Shown here one piece after another: positions 36,516 through 46,400 of a DNA stretch of 64,000 bases. The position numbers and the translations under genes were made by a program. Within the stretch, counting starts at the first letter, position 1, and each line of letters starts with the position of its first letter. The notes under the pieces were generated by a model, which was given only the letters and a program-made list of their open reading frames with translations, searched no databases and had not been told where the DNA came from. The stretch comes from an uncultured Flavobacterium sp. (GTDB taxonomy: Bacteria > Bacteroidota > Bacteroidia > Flavobacteriales > Flavobacteriaceae), in NCBI RefSeq assembly GCF_951805225.1, contig NZ_OX638201.1, positions 2,914,001-2,978,000 of the forward strand, given 5' to 3'.

Positions 36516-38921
36516 ATGAAAAATTGCAGACAACATCTTTTACTTTTTATTCTCTTATTTATTATAAGCCCGCTTTCTTTTGGTCAAAATCAGGCAGCTA
36601 TAAAAGGAACTATTTCTGACGGAAATCTTCCGGTAGAATTTGTAGATGTTATTTTAAAAAATGCAAACGATTCTACAAAAGTCGCAGCTTATACCGTAAC
36701 TGATGCTTTAGGAAATTTTGCATTAGACAATATTCTAAACGGTGATTATCAATTGCAATTCAAATTAATTGGGTTTAAAACCAATATTCAAAAAGTGAAG
36801 TTTTCAGGTTCTGCGATTTCTATAGGAACAATCACTTTGCAAAACGACACCAATTTATTGAATACTGTTGTGGTTAATTCTGCTAAAAAACAGATTCAGA
36901 AAACGGATGAAGGTTTTATTTTTAATGCTGTTTCGAATATTTCTCAATCTGGCGGAACTGCGACTGATATGCTTAAAAATATTCCGACAGTTGCTGTAGA
37001 CGCTGAAGGCGGAATAACTTTGAGAGGTAAATCACCGATGATTTTAATTAACGGAAAAAATTCGGCTATTACCAATATGGATCAAATTGCGGCAAGCAGT
37101 ATCGAAAGTATTGAAATAATCAGTAATCCAACGGCAAAATATGATGCTAATGCAGAAAGCGGAATTATCAACATCAAACTAAAGAAAAATAACCAAAGCG
37201 GCATGAACGGCGCAATGGTTTTGGGCGGTGGTTTTGGTGCCAAAGGAAGAGCAAACAGTTCTATACTTTTAAATCATAAAACAGAGAAATGGAATTTCGG
37301 TCTTGGATATGACAATCGTTTTGCCGGCCGAACCAAAAAAATAAATGCCGAACGAACCAATTATTTTATTGATGATGAACATTTCATCAACCAAAAACGA
37401 AATGACGAACGTACAGAAGGTTTACAGAATTTAAAACTCAATATCGATTTTTCTCCAAATGATAAAAACAGTTTTTCATTTGAAGCTTTAGGAAATCTGG
37501 AAACTCAGGATAATGACGAAACTTTATACACGCATGTTAATACGAGCGCAAACCAATTTTACTCGGACAATAGAAGACATTCTCTGGAATTGGAACGTTC
37601 AAAAGTGGGTGAATTGGCTTTTAATTATGATCGAAAGTTTGCTGATGATCGAAAAAGTCTGAACGTGAGTCTTACTTCATCTTTTAACAGACACAAAGAA
37701 AACACGGATATTGATACTTATAATTACGATCAATATCAGGAACAAATTGATGATGCTTTATTGCAAAGGACACACAATTATGAACACGAAAATATCTCGA
37801 ATGCGATTGTAAATTATGCTTTTCCGGTTTCTCAAAAATCGATTCTAGAAACGGGTTATAAAGGAACATTTCGCTCTTTTGATTCGGATTTTCAAAGCGC
37901 TGATTTGGTTAATGGCGAATATGTTGTTAATCCAATTTCGAGCAATAGTTTTAAATATAGTGAGCAAATAAATGCTGTTTACGGAATGTTGAACTCTTTT
38001 ATTGGAACTGCCGATAATCCAAAATGGAAATACAATTTAGGTTTACGTGCCGAAAATGTTTCTAATAATGGCGCAACGCAAAATAATAGTGATCGTTTTA
38101 ATAATGATTATCTAAAAATTTTTCCTTCGGCTTCTTTACAACTGAATTTAGAATCGAATGATTTTGTCAAAATTGGTTATAGCAAACGTATCAATCGCCC
38201 GGATTTAGATGATTTGAATCCGTTTATGGATATTACAGATGCTTTAAATCCGCATAGTGGAAATCCCTATTTAAAGCCAGAAATCATTCATATTGCCGAA
38301 TTAAGCTATAATAAAGAATGGTCAAAATACTCTTTCTCAACAAATGCTTTCTACAGAAATGCAACTGATGCAATCAGGCAATATGCAGAACTTAAGGACA
38401 ATGGAGTAATTTTATTAATGCCTAAAAATATTGGAAGTACTATTACTTATGGCGTTGAAACAATTTTCAATTTGAAGCCAATTGGTTTCTATGACGCTAA
38501 TATTAGTGTAACGGCTTTTCAGCAAAAAATAAACGCTTCAAATTTGGCACAAGATGTTGTAAGTAATGCTTTTAACTGGTACGGAAAAATCATCAATAAT
38601 TTTGTTCCGTGGAAAGGCGGAAAACTTCAGATAATAGGTAATTATAACTCGGCATTGGCAACTCCGCAAGGAAAAAGAATACCTATATATAATGTAGATA
38701 TGGGTTTTCAGCAAAAACTTGGAAAAGGAAACGCCCGTTTAGGATTGGTCGTTACAGATATGTTTAATACGCTTGAAAGCGGATACAAAAACAATACAGC
38801 TTTGTTTAGCAATAACCGAACGAATAAATCAGATACGCGCGCTTTGATGCTGACATTTGCTTATACTTTTAAATCTGATTTTAAAGAAAAATTATTAGAA
38901 AATCAGTTTTCTACAGAGTAA
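36516..38921 (+). CDS. TonB-dependent receptor-like outer membrane protein
   Basis: An 801-residue protein with a signal peptide (1-23, LSFGQ), a carboxypeptidase-regulatory-like sandwich (about 27-105, IKGTISDGNLPVEFVDVIL), a plug domain (about 120-220, NISQSGGTATDMLKNIPTVAVD and IESIEIISNPTAKYDA) and a long beta-barrel of the OMP_b-brl_3 family (KIGYSKRINRPDLDDLNPF, NPYLKPE). These proteins import ligands across the outer membrane with TonB, or are TonB-independent relatives; no SusD partner is next to it, which argues against a polysaccharide utilisation locus. The ligand is unknown. Confidence 0.9.
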   Translation: MKNCRQHLLLFILLFIISPLSFGQNQAAIKGTISDGNLPVEFVDVILKNANDSTKVAAYTVTDALGNFALDNILNGDYQLQFKLIGFKTNIQKVKFSGSAISIGTITLQNDTNLLNTVVVNSAKKQIQKTDEGFIFNAVSNISQSGGTATDMLKNIPTVAVDAEGGITLRGKSPMILINGKNSAITNMDQIAASSIESIEIISNPTAKYDANAESGIINIKLKKNNQSGMNGAMVLGGGFGAKGRANSSILLNHKTEKWNFGLGYDNRFAGRTKKINAERTNYFIDDEHFINQKRNDERTEGLQNLKLNIDFSPNDKNSFSFEALGNLETQDNDETLYTHVNTSANQFYSDNRRHSLELERSKVGELAFNYDRKFADDRKSLNVSLTSSFNRHKENTDIDTYNYDQYQEQIDDALLQRTHNYEHENISNAIVNYAFPVSQKSILETGYKGTFRSFDSDFQSADLVNGEYVVNPISSNSFKYSEQINAVYGMLNSFIGTADNPKWKYNLGLRAENVSNNGATQNNSDRFNNDYLKIFPSASLQLNLESNDFVKIGYSKRINRPDLDDLNPFMDITDALNPHSGNPYLKPEIIHIAELSYNKEWSKYSFSTNAFYRNATDAIRQYAELKDNGVILLMPKNIGSTITYGVETIFNLKPIGFYDANISVTAFQQKINASNLAQDVVSNAFNWYGKIINNFVPWKGGKLQIIGNYNSALATPQGKRIPIYNVDMGFQQKLGKGNARLGLVVTDMFNTLESGYKNNTALFSNNRTNKSDTRALMLTFAYTFKSDFKEKLLENQFSTE

Positions 38922-39067
38922 TATTCAGGCAAAATAAAAATGTTAAAAAATAAATTCATTCTTGTAATTGGGATTCATTTTTCTATTGAAATTTGAACTA
39001 TATTCGCAAAAAAGAATCCTGCCACTGGCTCTTTTTGAAACTCCAAAAACAATTAAACCTACAAAGA

Positions 39068-39499
39068 ATGAAATCTTTACGTCTTTTATTTATTGCATTA
39101 TTTTTTGTTTCTACACATTCTTATTCTCAAGTTCAGGTAGATAAAATTACTTATAATGGTCGCGATCATTATATTACGACAACTATTGGTTATCCGGTTC
39201 CGGGAACTTTTTCGATTGCCGGACAAAAAGAACCAACTACAGTATTAAATCCTGATGGAACAGGAGTTATTCAATCTGATGATTTAAGCAAAAAAAAGAT
39301 CAACTGGGGAATCGAATGTACAGAAGAAGGCGTTCCGGTTTTTAAGGAAGGTTTTAATAGTGCATCGTACACATTTTGGTACAGAAACAATGATAGTGAC
39401 AATTGGATTTATTCTCAATTCTCCATTCATTTTACCAAGAAAAAAATGTTCCTGATGGGAGAACGCGTAAAAGAATATGTGGATTACAATGTTCAGTAG
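39068..39499 (+). CDS. Small secreted hypothetical protein
   Basis: About 143 residues from the ATG at 39068 (MKSLRLLFIALFFVSTHSYSQ), which begins a clear signal peptide; an in-frame start 25 codons upstream would place a charged leader before it. The mature part is a short beta-rich domain (VDKITYNGRDHYITTTIGYP, YTFWYRNNDSDNWIYSQFSI). I recognise no family. It is the only gene between the receptor and the acyl-CoA ligase. Confidence 0.75.
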   Translation: MKSLRLLFIALFFVSTHSYSQVQVDKITYNGRDHYITTTIGYPVPGTFSIAGQKEPTTVLNPDGTGVIQSDDLSKKKINWGIECTEEGVPVFKEGFNSASYTFWYRNNDSDNWIYSQFSIHFTKKKMFLMGERVKEYVDYNVQ

Positions 39500-39678
39500 T
39501 TTATCCGAAAATTATAGCAAAAAATAAATATTTCTTGATTTTTAGAAAAAATATTACAAAAAAGAAAACGTTTTCGTTGATTTTCAAGAGTACTTATAAA
39601 TTTTACCATAAAATTCCACAAAATTAAAAATTATACCTAATTTTTATTTAATTTGCAATAAAATTCAATAAAACAAAC

Positions 39679-41457
39679 ATGGCTTCAATTACACGTCTTT
39701 TTGATTTTCCCTATTATCAACAAGAAACTTATAACTTACCAGTTGCTTTGGCAACCAAAAAAAATGGAGTCTGGGAAAAAACATCTAGCCAGGATTATAT
39801 CGCAAAAGCTAATGCCGTTTCAAGAGCATTATTGCGTATGGGCGTTCAAAAAGATGATAAGATTGCATTAATCACATCAAATAACCGCACAGAATGGAAT
39901 ATCATGGATATTGGTATTCTGCAAACCGGTGCGCAAAACGTTCCTATTTACCCAACAATTTCTGAAGAAGATTACGAATATATATTAAACCACAGCGGTA
40001 GTATTTACTGCTTTGTATCTGATGATGAAGTACTTCAAAAAGTAAATGCTATTAAAGCAAATGTTCCTACTTTAAAAGAAGTTTATTCGTTTAACGAAAT
40101 TCCGGGTTGCAAACACTGGACTGATTTATTACTATTAGGCGAAGACCAAAGCAATCAAAGTGAAGTTGATGCCAGAAAAGATAGTATCCAAACAGATGAT
40201 TTGGCTACAATTATCTATACTTCAGGAACTACAGGAAGACCAAAAGGTGTAATGCTTTCTCATAAAAATATTGTTTCGAATGTTCTGGACAGTGCGCCAA
40301 GAATTCCGTTTGATCCGGGAAAAAGTACTGCATTGAGCTTTTTGCCTATTTGCCATATTTTTGAAAGAATGATTTTGTACATCTATCAATATTATGGTGT
40401 TTCTGTTTATTTTGGAGAATCAATTGACAAGATTAGTGACAATCTAAAAGAAGTTCGTCCAACTGTTATTACAGCTGTACCAAGACTTTTAGAGAAAGTT
40501 TACGATAAAATTTATGCAAAAGGAACTGAATTAACCGGTATCAAGAAAAAACTATTTTTCTGGGCGATTGATTTAGGTTTAAAATATGAACCATACGGGG
40601 CAAATGGCTTTTGGTATGAATTTCAATTAAAGATTGCACGAAAACTTATTTTCAGTAAATGGAAAGAAGGTTTGGGAGGAAATTTAGATTTAATGGTTTC
40701 CGGAAGTGCAGCTTTACAACCACGTTTAACAAGAGTTTTTGCTGCTGCTGAAATTCCGGTTATGGAAGGTTACGGTTTATCTGAAACTTCTCCTGTAATT
40801 GCGGTAAACGATCAAAGAAACAAAGGTTTCAAGATTGGAACTGTTGGAAAAGTAATTCGCAATGTTGAAGTAAAAATTGCTGAAGATGGCGAAATTCTTT
40901 GCAAAGGACCAAACGTAATGTTAGGTTACTTTAAAGATCCTGAAAAAACTGCCGAAGCTTTAATCGACGGATATTTCCACACAGGAGATATTGGTGAAAT
41001 TGACAGCGAAGGTTTCTTGAAAATCACGGATCGTAAGAAAGAAATGTTCAAGACTTCTGGTGGAAAATATATTGCTCCACAATTGATTGAAAACGCTATG
41101 AAACAATCTCGTTTTATTGAGCAAATCATGGTAATTGGAGATGGCGAAAAAATGCCGGGTGCTTTCATTCAGCCAAATTTTGAATTCGTAAAAGAATGGG
41201 CAAAAATTCATAAAATCACTTTAGGAAGTACAGATAAAGAAATCAGTGAAAACCCTGATGTAATTAAACGTATTGATGAAGAAGTGGAAGGAATTAATGA
41301 AAAATTCGGACACTGGGAAAAAATCAAACGTTTTGAATTAACTCCGGATGTTTGGTCTATCGATGGCGGACAACTTACTCCTACTTTAAAATTGAAACGT
41401 AAAATCATTAAAGAAATTTACAAAGATCTTTACGTTAAGATTTATGGTCAAAATTAA
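39679..41457 (+). CDS. Long-chain fatty acid--CoA ligase (AMP-forming)
   Basis: A 592-residue adenylate-forming enzyme. The AMP-binding P-loop is IIYTSGTTGRPKGVMLSH. It is followed by SFLPICHIFERM, the acyl-site EGYGLSETSP, the adenine-site YFHTGDIGEIDSEGFLKITDR and the C-terminal KTSGGKYIAPQ. The length and ICHIFERM segment match the FadD15-like long-chain type. It activates fatty acids to acyl-CoA via acyl-AMP on the inner face of the membrane. The sequence TTAATTTG about 25 bases upstream is a near -7 element. A terminator follows. Confidence 0.95.
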   Translation: MASITRLFDFPYYQQETYNLPVALATKKNGVWEKTSSQDYIAKANAVSRALLRMGVQKDDKIALITSNNRTEWNIMDIGILQTGAQNVPIYPTISEEDYEYILNHSGSIYCFVSDDEVLQKVNAIKANVPTLKEVYSFNEIPGCKHWTDLLLLGEDQSNQSEVDARKDSIQTDDLATIIYTSGTTGRPKGVMLSHKNIVSNVLDSAPRIPFDPGKSTALSFLPICHIFERMILYIYQYYGVSVYFGESIDKISDNLKEVRPTVITAVPRLLEKVYDKIYAKGTELTGIKKKLFFWAIDLGLKYEPYGANGFWYEFQLKIARKLIFSKWKEGLGGNLDLMVSGSAALQPRLTRVFAAAEIPVMEGYGLSETSPVIAVNDQRNKGFKIGTVGKVIRNVEVKIAEDGEILCKGPNVMLGYFKDPEKTAEALIDGYFHTGDIGEIDSEGFLKITDRKKEMFKTSGGKYIAPQLIENAMKQSRFIEQIMVIGDGEKMPGAFIQPNFEFVKEWAKIHKITLGSTDKEISENPDVIKRIDEEVEGINEKFGHWEKIKRFELTPDVWSIDGGQLTPTLKLKRKIIKEIYKDLYVKIYGQN

Positions 41458-41480
41458 TAAATCAGAATAATATAACCACG

Positions 41481-41515
41481 AAAACGGCTGTTCCAAAAGA
41501 ACGGCCGTTTTTAAT
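41481..41515 (+). terminator. Rho-independent terminator after acyl-CoA ligase
   Basis: AAAACGGC-TGTTC pairs with GAAC-GGCCGTTTT across loop CAAAA, then T-rich sequence. It isolates the retron promoter from upstream transcription. Confidence 0.88.
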
Positions 41516-41627
41516 TTTAGACTAATAAAACTTCAATTTATCGCGTCTGTAAAACGTTATTTTTCTTTCAGAATTAGATTCGTAAAAATGTTAAAAAAAG
41601 TGCAATCTATTTTCACTTTTAGTAGTA

Positions 41628-41655
41628 TTCAATTAAAAGTTTTTTAGTATGTTTG
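41628..41655 (+). promoter_or_regulatory. Retron ncRNA promoter (TTC-N17-TATGTTTG)
   Basis: TATGTTTG at 41648-41655 matches TAnnTTTG; TTC at 41628 stands in for the TTG of the -33 element with 17 bases between. Transcription would start near 41662, about 10 bases before the proposed a1 segment. Confidence 0.6.
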
Positions 41656-41672
41656 TTTTGAGTTTAAGAAAT

Positions 41673-41871
41673 ACCTTGCTTTTCTTGTATAAAGAAAATG
41701 ATGATGTTTCGTCATCGGTGTAAGATTATTTAACATTCAGCACTACTTCTATCTTATGGATGAGAAAAGGTACTATGCGTACAGTTTCGGTTCCACCTCC
41801 TCGAGATTAACTGTACGCATAGTACCTTTTCTCGGGAGTTGATAGACATAGTCCTTAGAAAATACGAAGGT
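41673..41871 (+). ncRNA. Retron msr-msd non-coding RNA
   Basis: The region has the expected retron parts in order. The a1 segment ACCTTGCTTTTCT (41673-41685) can pair with a2 AGAAAATACGAAGGT (41857-41871), leaving a small internal loop. The msr hairpins are GATGA/TCATC (41700-41716) and TAAGAT/ATCTTA (41721-41756). The msd is a perfect 25-bp stem (41762-41786 with 41809-41833) closed by a 22-base loop rich in CCACCTCC. The reverse transcriptase gene begins 60 bases later. The exact branch guanosine and the ends of the reverse-transcribed DNA cannot be fixed by eye. Confidence 0.85.
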
Positions 41872-41881
41872 TTTAAACTTT

Positions 41882-41910
41882 AAGCCCTATTGCTTCAATA
41901 GGGCTTTTTA
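41882..41910 (+). terminator. Terminator/attenuator between msd and the reverse transcriptase gene
   Basis: AAGCCCTATTG pairs with CAATAGGGCTT across a 3-base loop and is followed by T-rich sequence, 22 bases before the reverse transcriptase ATG. It would end the ncRNA and let only part of transcription run into the protein genes. Confidence 0.82.
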
Positions 41911-41931
41911 ATGTAAAATAGCGATTGTAAT

Positions 41932-43446
41932 ATGTCTGAACAGCTTAGTAAACAACAAATTTATGATAGAATAAAAGCTACCTCAAAAGATAGCTACATA
42001 TTAGAAGAAATGCAACGTTTAGGATTCTGGCAATCAGGATCTGAACCTACTCTATCTGAAATTCTTATCAAACAAGAAGCAAAGGTTGAGAAGGAATTAA
42101 ATGAGCTTTTGGCACAAGACAGGAAGTTTAGCAATAGAGAAGCAATGATTCTCGAAATGCGAAAAGCCCGAATGAAAATCGCCAAAGAAAAAAGGGCTGA
42201 AACCAAATTAAACCAAGAGAAAAAAAGGCTCGAGAAAGCTGAAAACTGGAAATTACTTCAGCAACAGCAAATTCTTTATTTGGGCGAAACCGTATCTAAA
42301 GGTTTAAATACTAAAGAAACCAATCCTGAAATTTTAGAAAAATACAATTTGCCTGTTTTTGAAGATGCATTGGCTTTAGCGAAAAGCATGCAAATCGATC
42401 TGAAAGCATTACAATATCTTGCTTATAATCGAAAAGTTTCTAAAATCAACCATTATCATACTTTTGAGCTTGAAAAGAAATCTGGCGGAAAACGCAAAAT
42501 ATCAGCTCCAAAAGCAAAATTAAAAGAAATTCAAACCTGGATTTTAGAAAATATACTTCATAAAATACCTTATACTGTTGAAGCGCATGGTTTTATAAAA
42601 GAACGTTCTATTGTAACCAATGCAGCGCCTCACGTTAATAAAGACATTGTCGTTAATATCGATTTAAAAGATTTTTTTCCGACAGTAACTCATAAACGAG
42701 TAAAAGGGTTGTTTCATAAAATTGGTTATTCTGAGGAAATTGCTACAATTTTAAGTCTCTTATGTACTTATTCTGAGATTAACGAAACCACATTAGACGG
42801 CGTTACTTATTATGTACAATCCGGCGAACGCAAATTACCTCAGGGTTCTCCCGCAAGTCCGGCGATAAGCAATATGATTGTTTATAAAATGGATCAAAAA
42901 ATCAAAGGATTAGCCAAAAAATTAAACTTCAGCTATACACGTTATGCTGACGATATGAGTTTTTCGACTACTGAAGAAAACAGCCAAAATGTATCTCGTT
43001 TATTGTTTTTTACCAAAAAAATCATTGAATCAGAAGGTTTTATAATTCATCCCGACAAAGTTCACGTGATGCGAAAAGGTATGCAGCAAAAAGTGACCGG
43101 AGTTGTTGTAAACAAGAAGCTAAATGTTGACAGAATTCAGTTGCGAAAATTCCGTGCCGTATTGCATAATATTGAAAAAAACGGATGGAAAGACCAACAA
43201 TGGGGAAAAGCAATTCACCTAATCAATGCCATTGAAGGTTACATTAATTATGTAAATATGGTCAATCCTGAGAAAGGGCAACTCTTCAAACAAAATTTAA
43301 AAAACATTATTGCAAAACACGGTCAGCCTCATATTGAAAAAACAAATATTCCTGAAAAAGTGATTCCAATTCCTGTGATTATTCCTGAGGAAATAAAAGA
43401 AGTACAAATGGAACAAAAGCCAGAAAACTGGTGGAATATTTTTTAA
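41932..43446 (+). CDS. Retron reverse transcriptase
   Basis: A 504-residue reverse transcriptase. The first 120 residues are a charged, probably coiled-coil extension (KVEKELNELLAQ, EKRAETKLNQEKKRLEKAE). The polymerase follows with NIDLKDFFPTV (first catalytic aspartate near 244), LPQGSPASPAISN, and the active-site box YTRYADDMSF (YADD 338-341). Two retron hallmarks are present: NAxxH at 230-234 (NAAPH) and VTG at 388-390. These separate it from group II intron and diversity-generating enzymes. It should copy part of the upstream RNA into msDNA. The next gene starts 19 bases after its stop, in an operon with a WGR/solenoid protein and a WH-SWIM protein. Confidence 0.96.
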   Translation: MSEQLSKQQIYDRIKATSKDSYILEEMQRLGFWQSGSEPTLSEILIKQEAKVEKELNELLAQDRKFSNREAMILEMRKARMKIAKEKRAETKLNQEKKRLEKAENWKLLQQQQILYLGETVSKGLNTKETNPEILEKYNLPVFEDALALAKSMQIDLKALQYLAYNRKVSKINHYHTFELEKKSGGKRKISAPKAKLKEIQTWILENILHKIPYTVEAHGFIKERSIVTNAAPHVNKDIVVNIDLKDFFPTVTHKRVKGLFHKIGYSEEIATILSLLCTYSEINETTLDGVTYYVQSGERKLPQGSPASPAISNMIVYKMDQKIKGLAKKLNFSYTRYADDMSFSTTEENSQNVSRLLFFTKKIIESEGFIIHPDKVHVMRKGMQQKVTGVVVNKKLNVDRIQLRKFRAVLHNIEKNGWKDQQWGKAIHLINAIEGYINYVNMVNPEKGQLFKQNLKNIIAKHGQPHIEKTNIPEKVIPIPVIIPEEIKEVQMEQKPENWWNIF

Positions 43447-43465
43447 TTAATACCCTTTTTGAATC

Positions 43466-46400
43466 ATGAAATTAATTAAACAGATTAAACTTTTCTATAA
43501 AGAAGGGAATTCAGATAAAGTATACGAAATCGACTTGTGCAGTATCGATGCCAATAATTATGTGGTAAATTTTAGATACGGACGAAGAGGAAGTGTTTTA
43601 AAAGACGGAACTAAAACACCGGAATATGTTTCGGAAGAAAAAGCGCAAATCATTTTTGATAAACTCGAAAATGAGAAAAAAGTTAAAGGATATGCTTCTG
43701 AAATAGAGACATTAATCGATCTTCCTTCTTTCGAAAGTGTTGAACCAGATTCTATAAACGGAGTTATTCTTCAGCGTTTAGAAGATGCTGTAATGGGTAA
43801 AAACAGTTTTAAAACTCAATGGAAAACCAGCCGTGTTATCTGGAAAGCAGGTTTATTAGAAGTTAAAGAAGCGATTCCATACATCATTAAATTAGCTTCA
43901 AAAGGCGATGATTTACAAACTTACTCTGCGATTTGGGCTTTAATAAAATTTAAATCGGATACAGCCGAAGAAGTTTTTAGATCATACGCTTTACAAAACA
44001 AACAAAAAGATTACATAAAAAATCTGGCTCACGAAGGATTATTAGAAATCCTGAAAGAGACGGAATTACAAAAACATATCTCGACAATTCTTGAGACAAT
44101 TCCGCAAGAAGCAAGATATTATATCGATAAAAAAGATTATGATTCGTTAGTAAATTTTCTAAAAGAAGAATTACAAAACAGCGCTATCAATTATCTGACG
44201 GCTTTATACTTAGTAGCGAAATTTGATCGTAATTTACATGAGATTGTGCTTTTCTTACTTGAAGCAGTTCCGTTCAGACCGCCTTATTTCAAGCATATCA
44301 GAGCCATTTACAAACTGGCACATTTAAGAAATGATGCCGATGTAATTGCCGTTCTTGCTTATAGATTTGAGAATGAAGCTCCAATGTTTACCAGAACAGT
44401 TTCATTGGAAGATGACTATTATAACTCGCAATTTATCAGCGCTATAAATGAAAGGTTAAATATTGGAAAGGAACTTAGAGGAAAAGACAGTAAAATTGCA
44501 TTCTCGAATTTTACCAAAACCTATTTCCAGAAAAACAGTCTTCGCTTTTTAAACGAAATGGATTCTGAAACAGATGCAAAAAAATATCTGAAGTTTGCCG
44601 TTTCAATTTTATCAAAGTATACGGAGAATGATTATAGCAAAGCCCAAAAAGAGCCTCTAAATACTTATGGACAATACAATTATAATGATAAAAAATATTA
44701 TTATACTGTTGTAGATTATCCTGAGTGTTCGAATTTGCTTTTGTTATCAACCATTTTATTTGGAAATGACAAGAAGCGAATTTTGATGCCATCGATGAAA
44801 TTCATTTTAAATCAGGAAGTTTTCTCGAGTAAAAATTATTATTTCGATATAAATCAGGCAACCAAAATAAGTAGTAAAGTAAATACCGAAGAAAAGAATA
44901 CAAATACGGCAGCAGATCAAAATTCAGGTTCTGTATTAGACGTTGCTAAAAAAGCATTTTCAACATTTTTTGGTAAAAAAGAAGTTGAGAAAAAAACTCA
45001 AAGTCTCATAGTTCCCGAAGAACCAAAAGTTATCGTAGAAACCGCTTCAAATCGTTTAGAATTGTTTCCCGAACATTGGGACGCTTTTCCGGAAGCTTAT
45101 GTTCACCTGATAATGGAAGCGCAAATGAATATTATTCATAATTTTGCTTACGGAAATTTAAAAGCGAGAAATGACTTTAATACGATCATCAATAATTTTG
45201 ATGAAACAAATATTTTAAATTTACTGAATAGTAATTTCAGGATTCCAAACAATTTAGGATTTGAAACTATAGTCCTGAAAAACAATACACTTTCTACTCA
45301 GATTGGTTTTATTGGCGATGTATTGAATTCTAAAACCGAAGCGGCAAGAAATTGGGCCAAAAATCACATTTTATCAAACAAAGATCTTTTTCTAAGTGAT
45401 ACTGAATTTGTTGTAAAACTAATTTTTAATGAAGTTTTTGATTTAAAAAGCTGGATAACAAATACATTAGAAAATTTTAGATTTTCAGAAGATAAAGCCA
45501 AAGCCATAACCGGAAAAGTTATCGTTGAACTTCTTACGTTTGAAGAATCTGATGCAAACAATGCTCTTGCAACTCTCGCAATCGACAGACTTAAAAAAAT
45601 AGCAACGCCACAACTTGAGCAATTAAGCTGGGATATTGTTGCTCGTTTAATTTCTTCGGATTTAAAAACGAATAATCTGTTAGCGAGTTCTATTCTAATT
45701 CTAAAATCTAAAACAGTCGATTCTAAAGAAATTCCGTTTTCATTGATCGCTTTGTTTTTAGAAGATGCAAATAATGAGATTAGAAAAAATGGTATTCAGT
45801 TATTAAATAACTATCAGAACGATTACTTATTGGCAAATACTGAATCTTTATTAGATTTATTAAACAATGAGAACCAAGATGTTTTAGAATCTGTTATAGA
45901 GCGCATTACGCAATTAGGTAAATCAAATTCTAATATTATCGACATTGCACTTCGTAATACGGTTTATGCGATGATTCGAAAAGAAAAATTCGAAGGCGCA
46001 CATTTGATCTTCAAAAAATTCATTCTGGAAGAAACCACAAATCATTGGAATACAGCACTGGAACCACGAGATGTTATAAAACTAATTCACGCTAATTACA
46101 GAGAAAGTCAATTAACGGGTTACGAAATATTGAAAAAATATACTCGTAAAGACGATTTTACAATTCGCCAGATTATCTCTTTAGGAAACCATGAAATCCT
46201 TGCCATTCGTCAATGGTGTTGGAATTATTTTATGGACAAAAAAGAAAGAATTCGTGCTGAAAGAAATAATGCATTAGCAATATTAGACACAACTTGGGAC
46301 GATACGAGAACATTTGCGTTTAACTTTTTCAAAACCGAATTTGACGAAACAGATTGGGATTTAGAATGTCTGATTAGTATCGTAGATTCTGTATTGCCGG

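Noticed and set aside
41932..43446. Reverse transcriptase as part of a diversity-generating retroelement or group II intron
   Set aside because: NAxxH and VTG retron motifs are present, there is no maturase domain, and no template/variable repeat pair with A-biased differences was seen. The Avd-like four-helix gene is 25 kb away in its own repeats.
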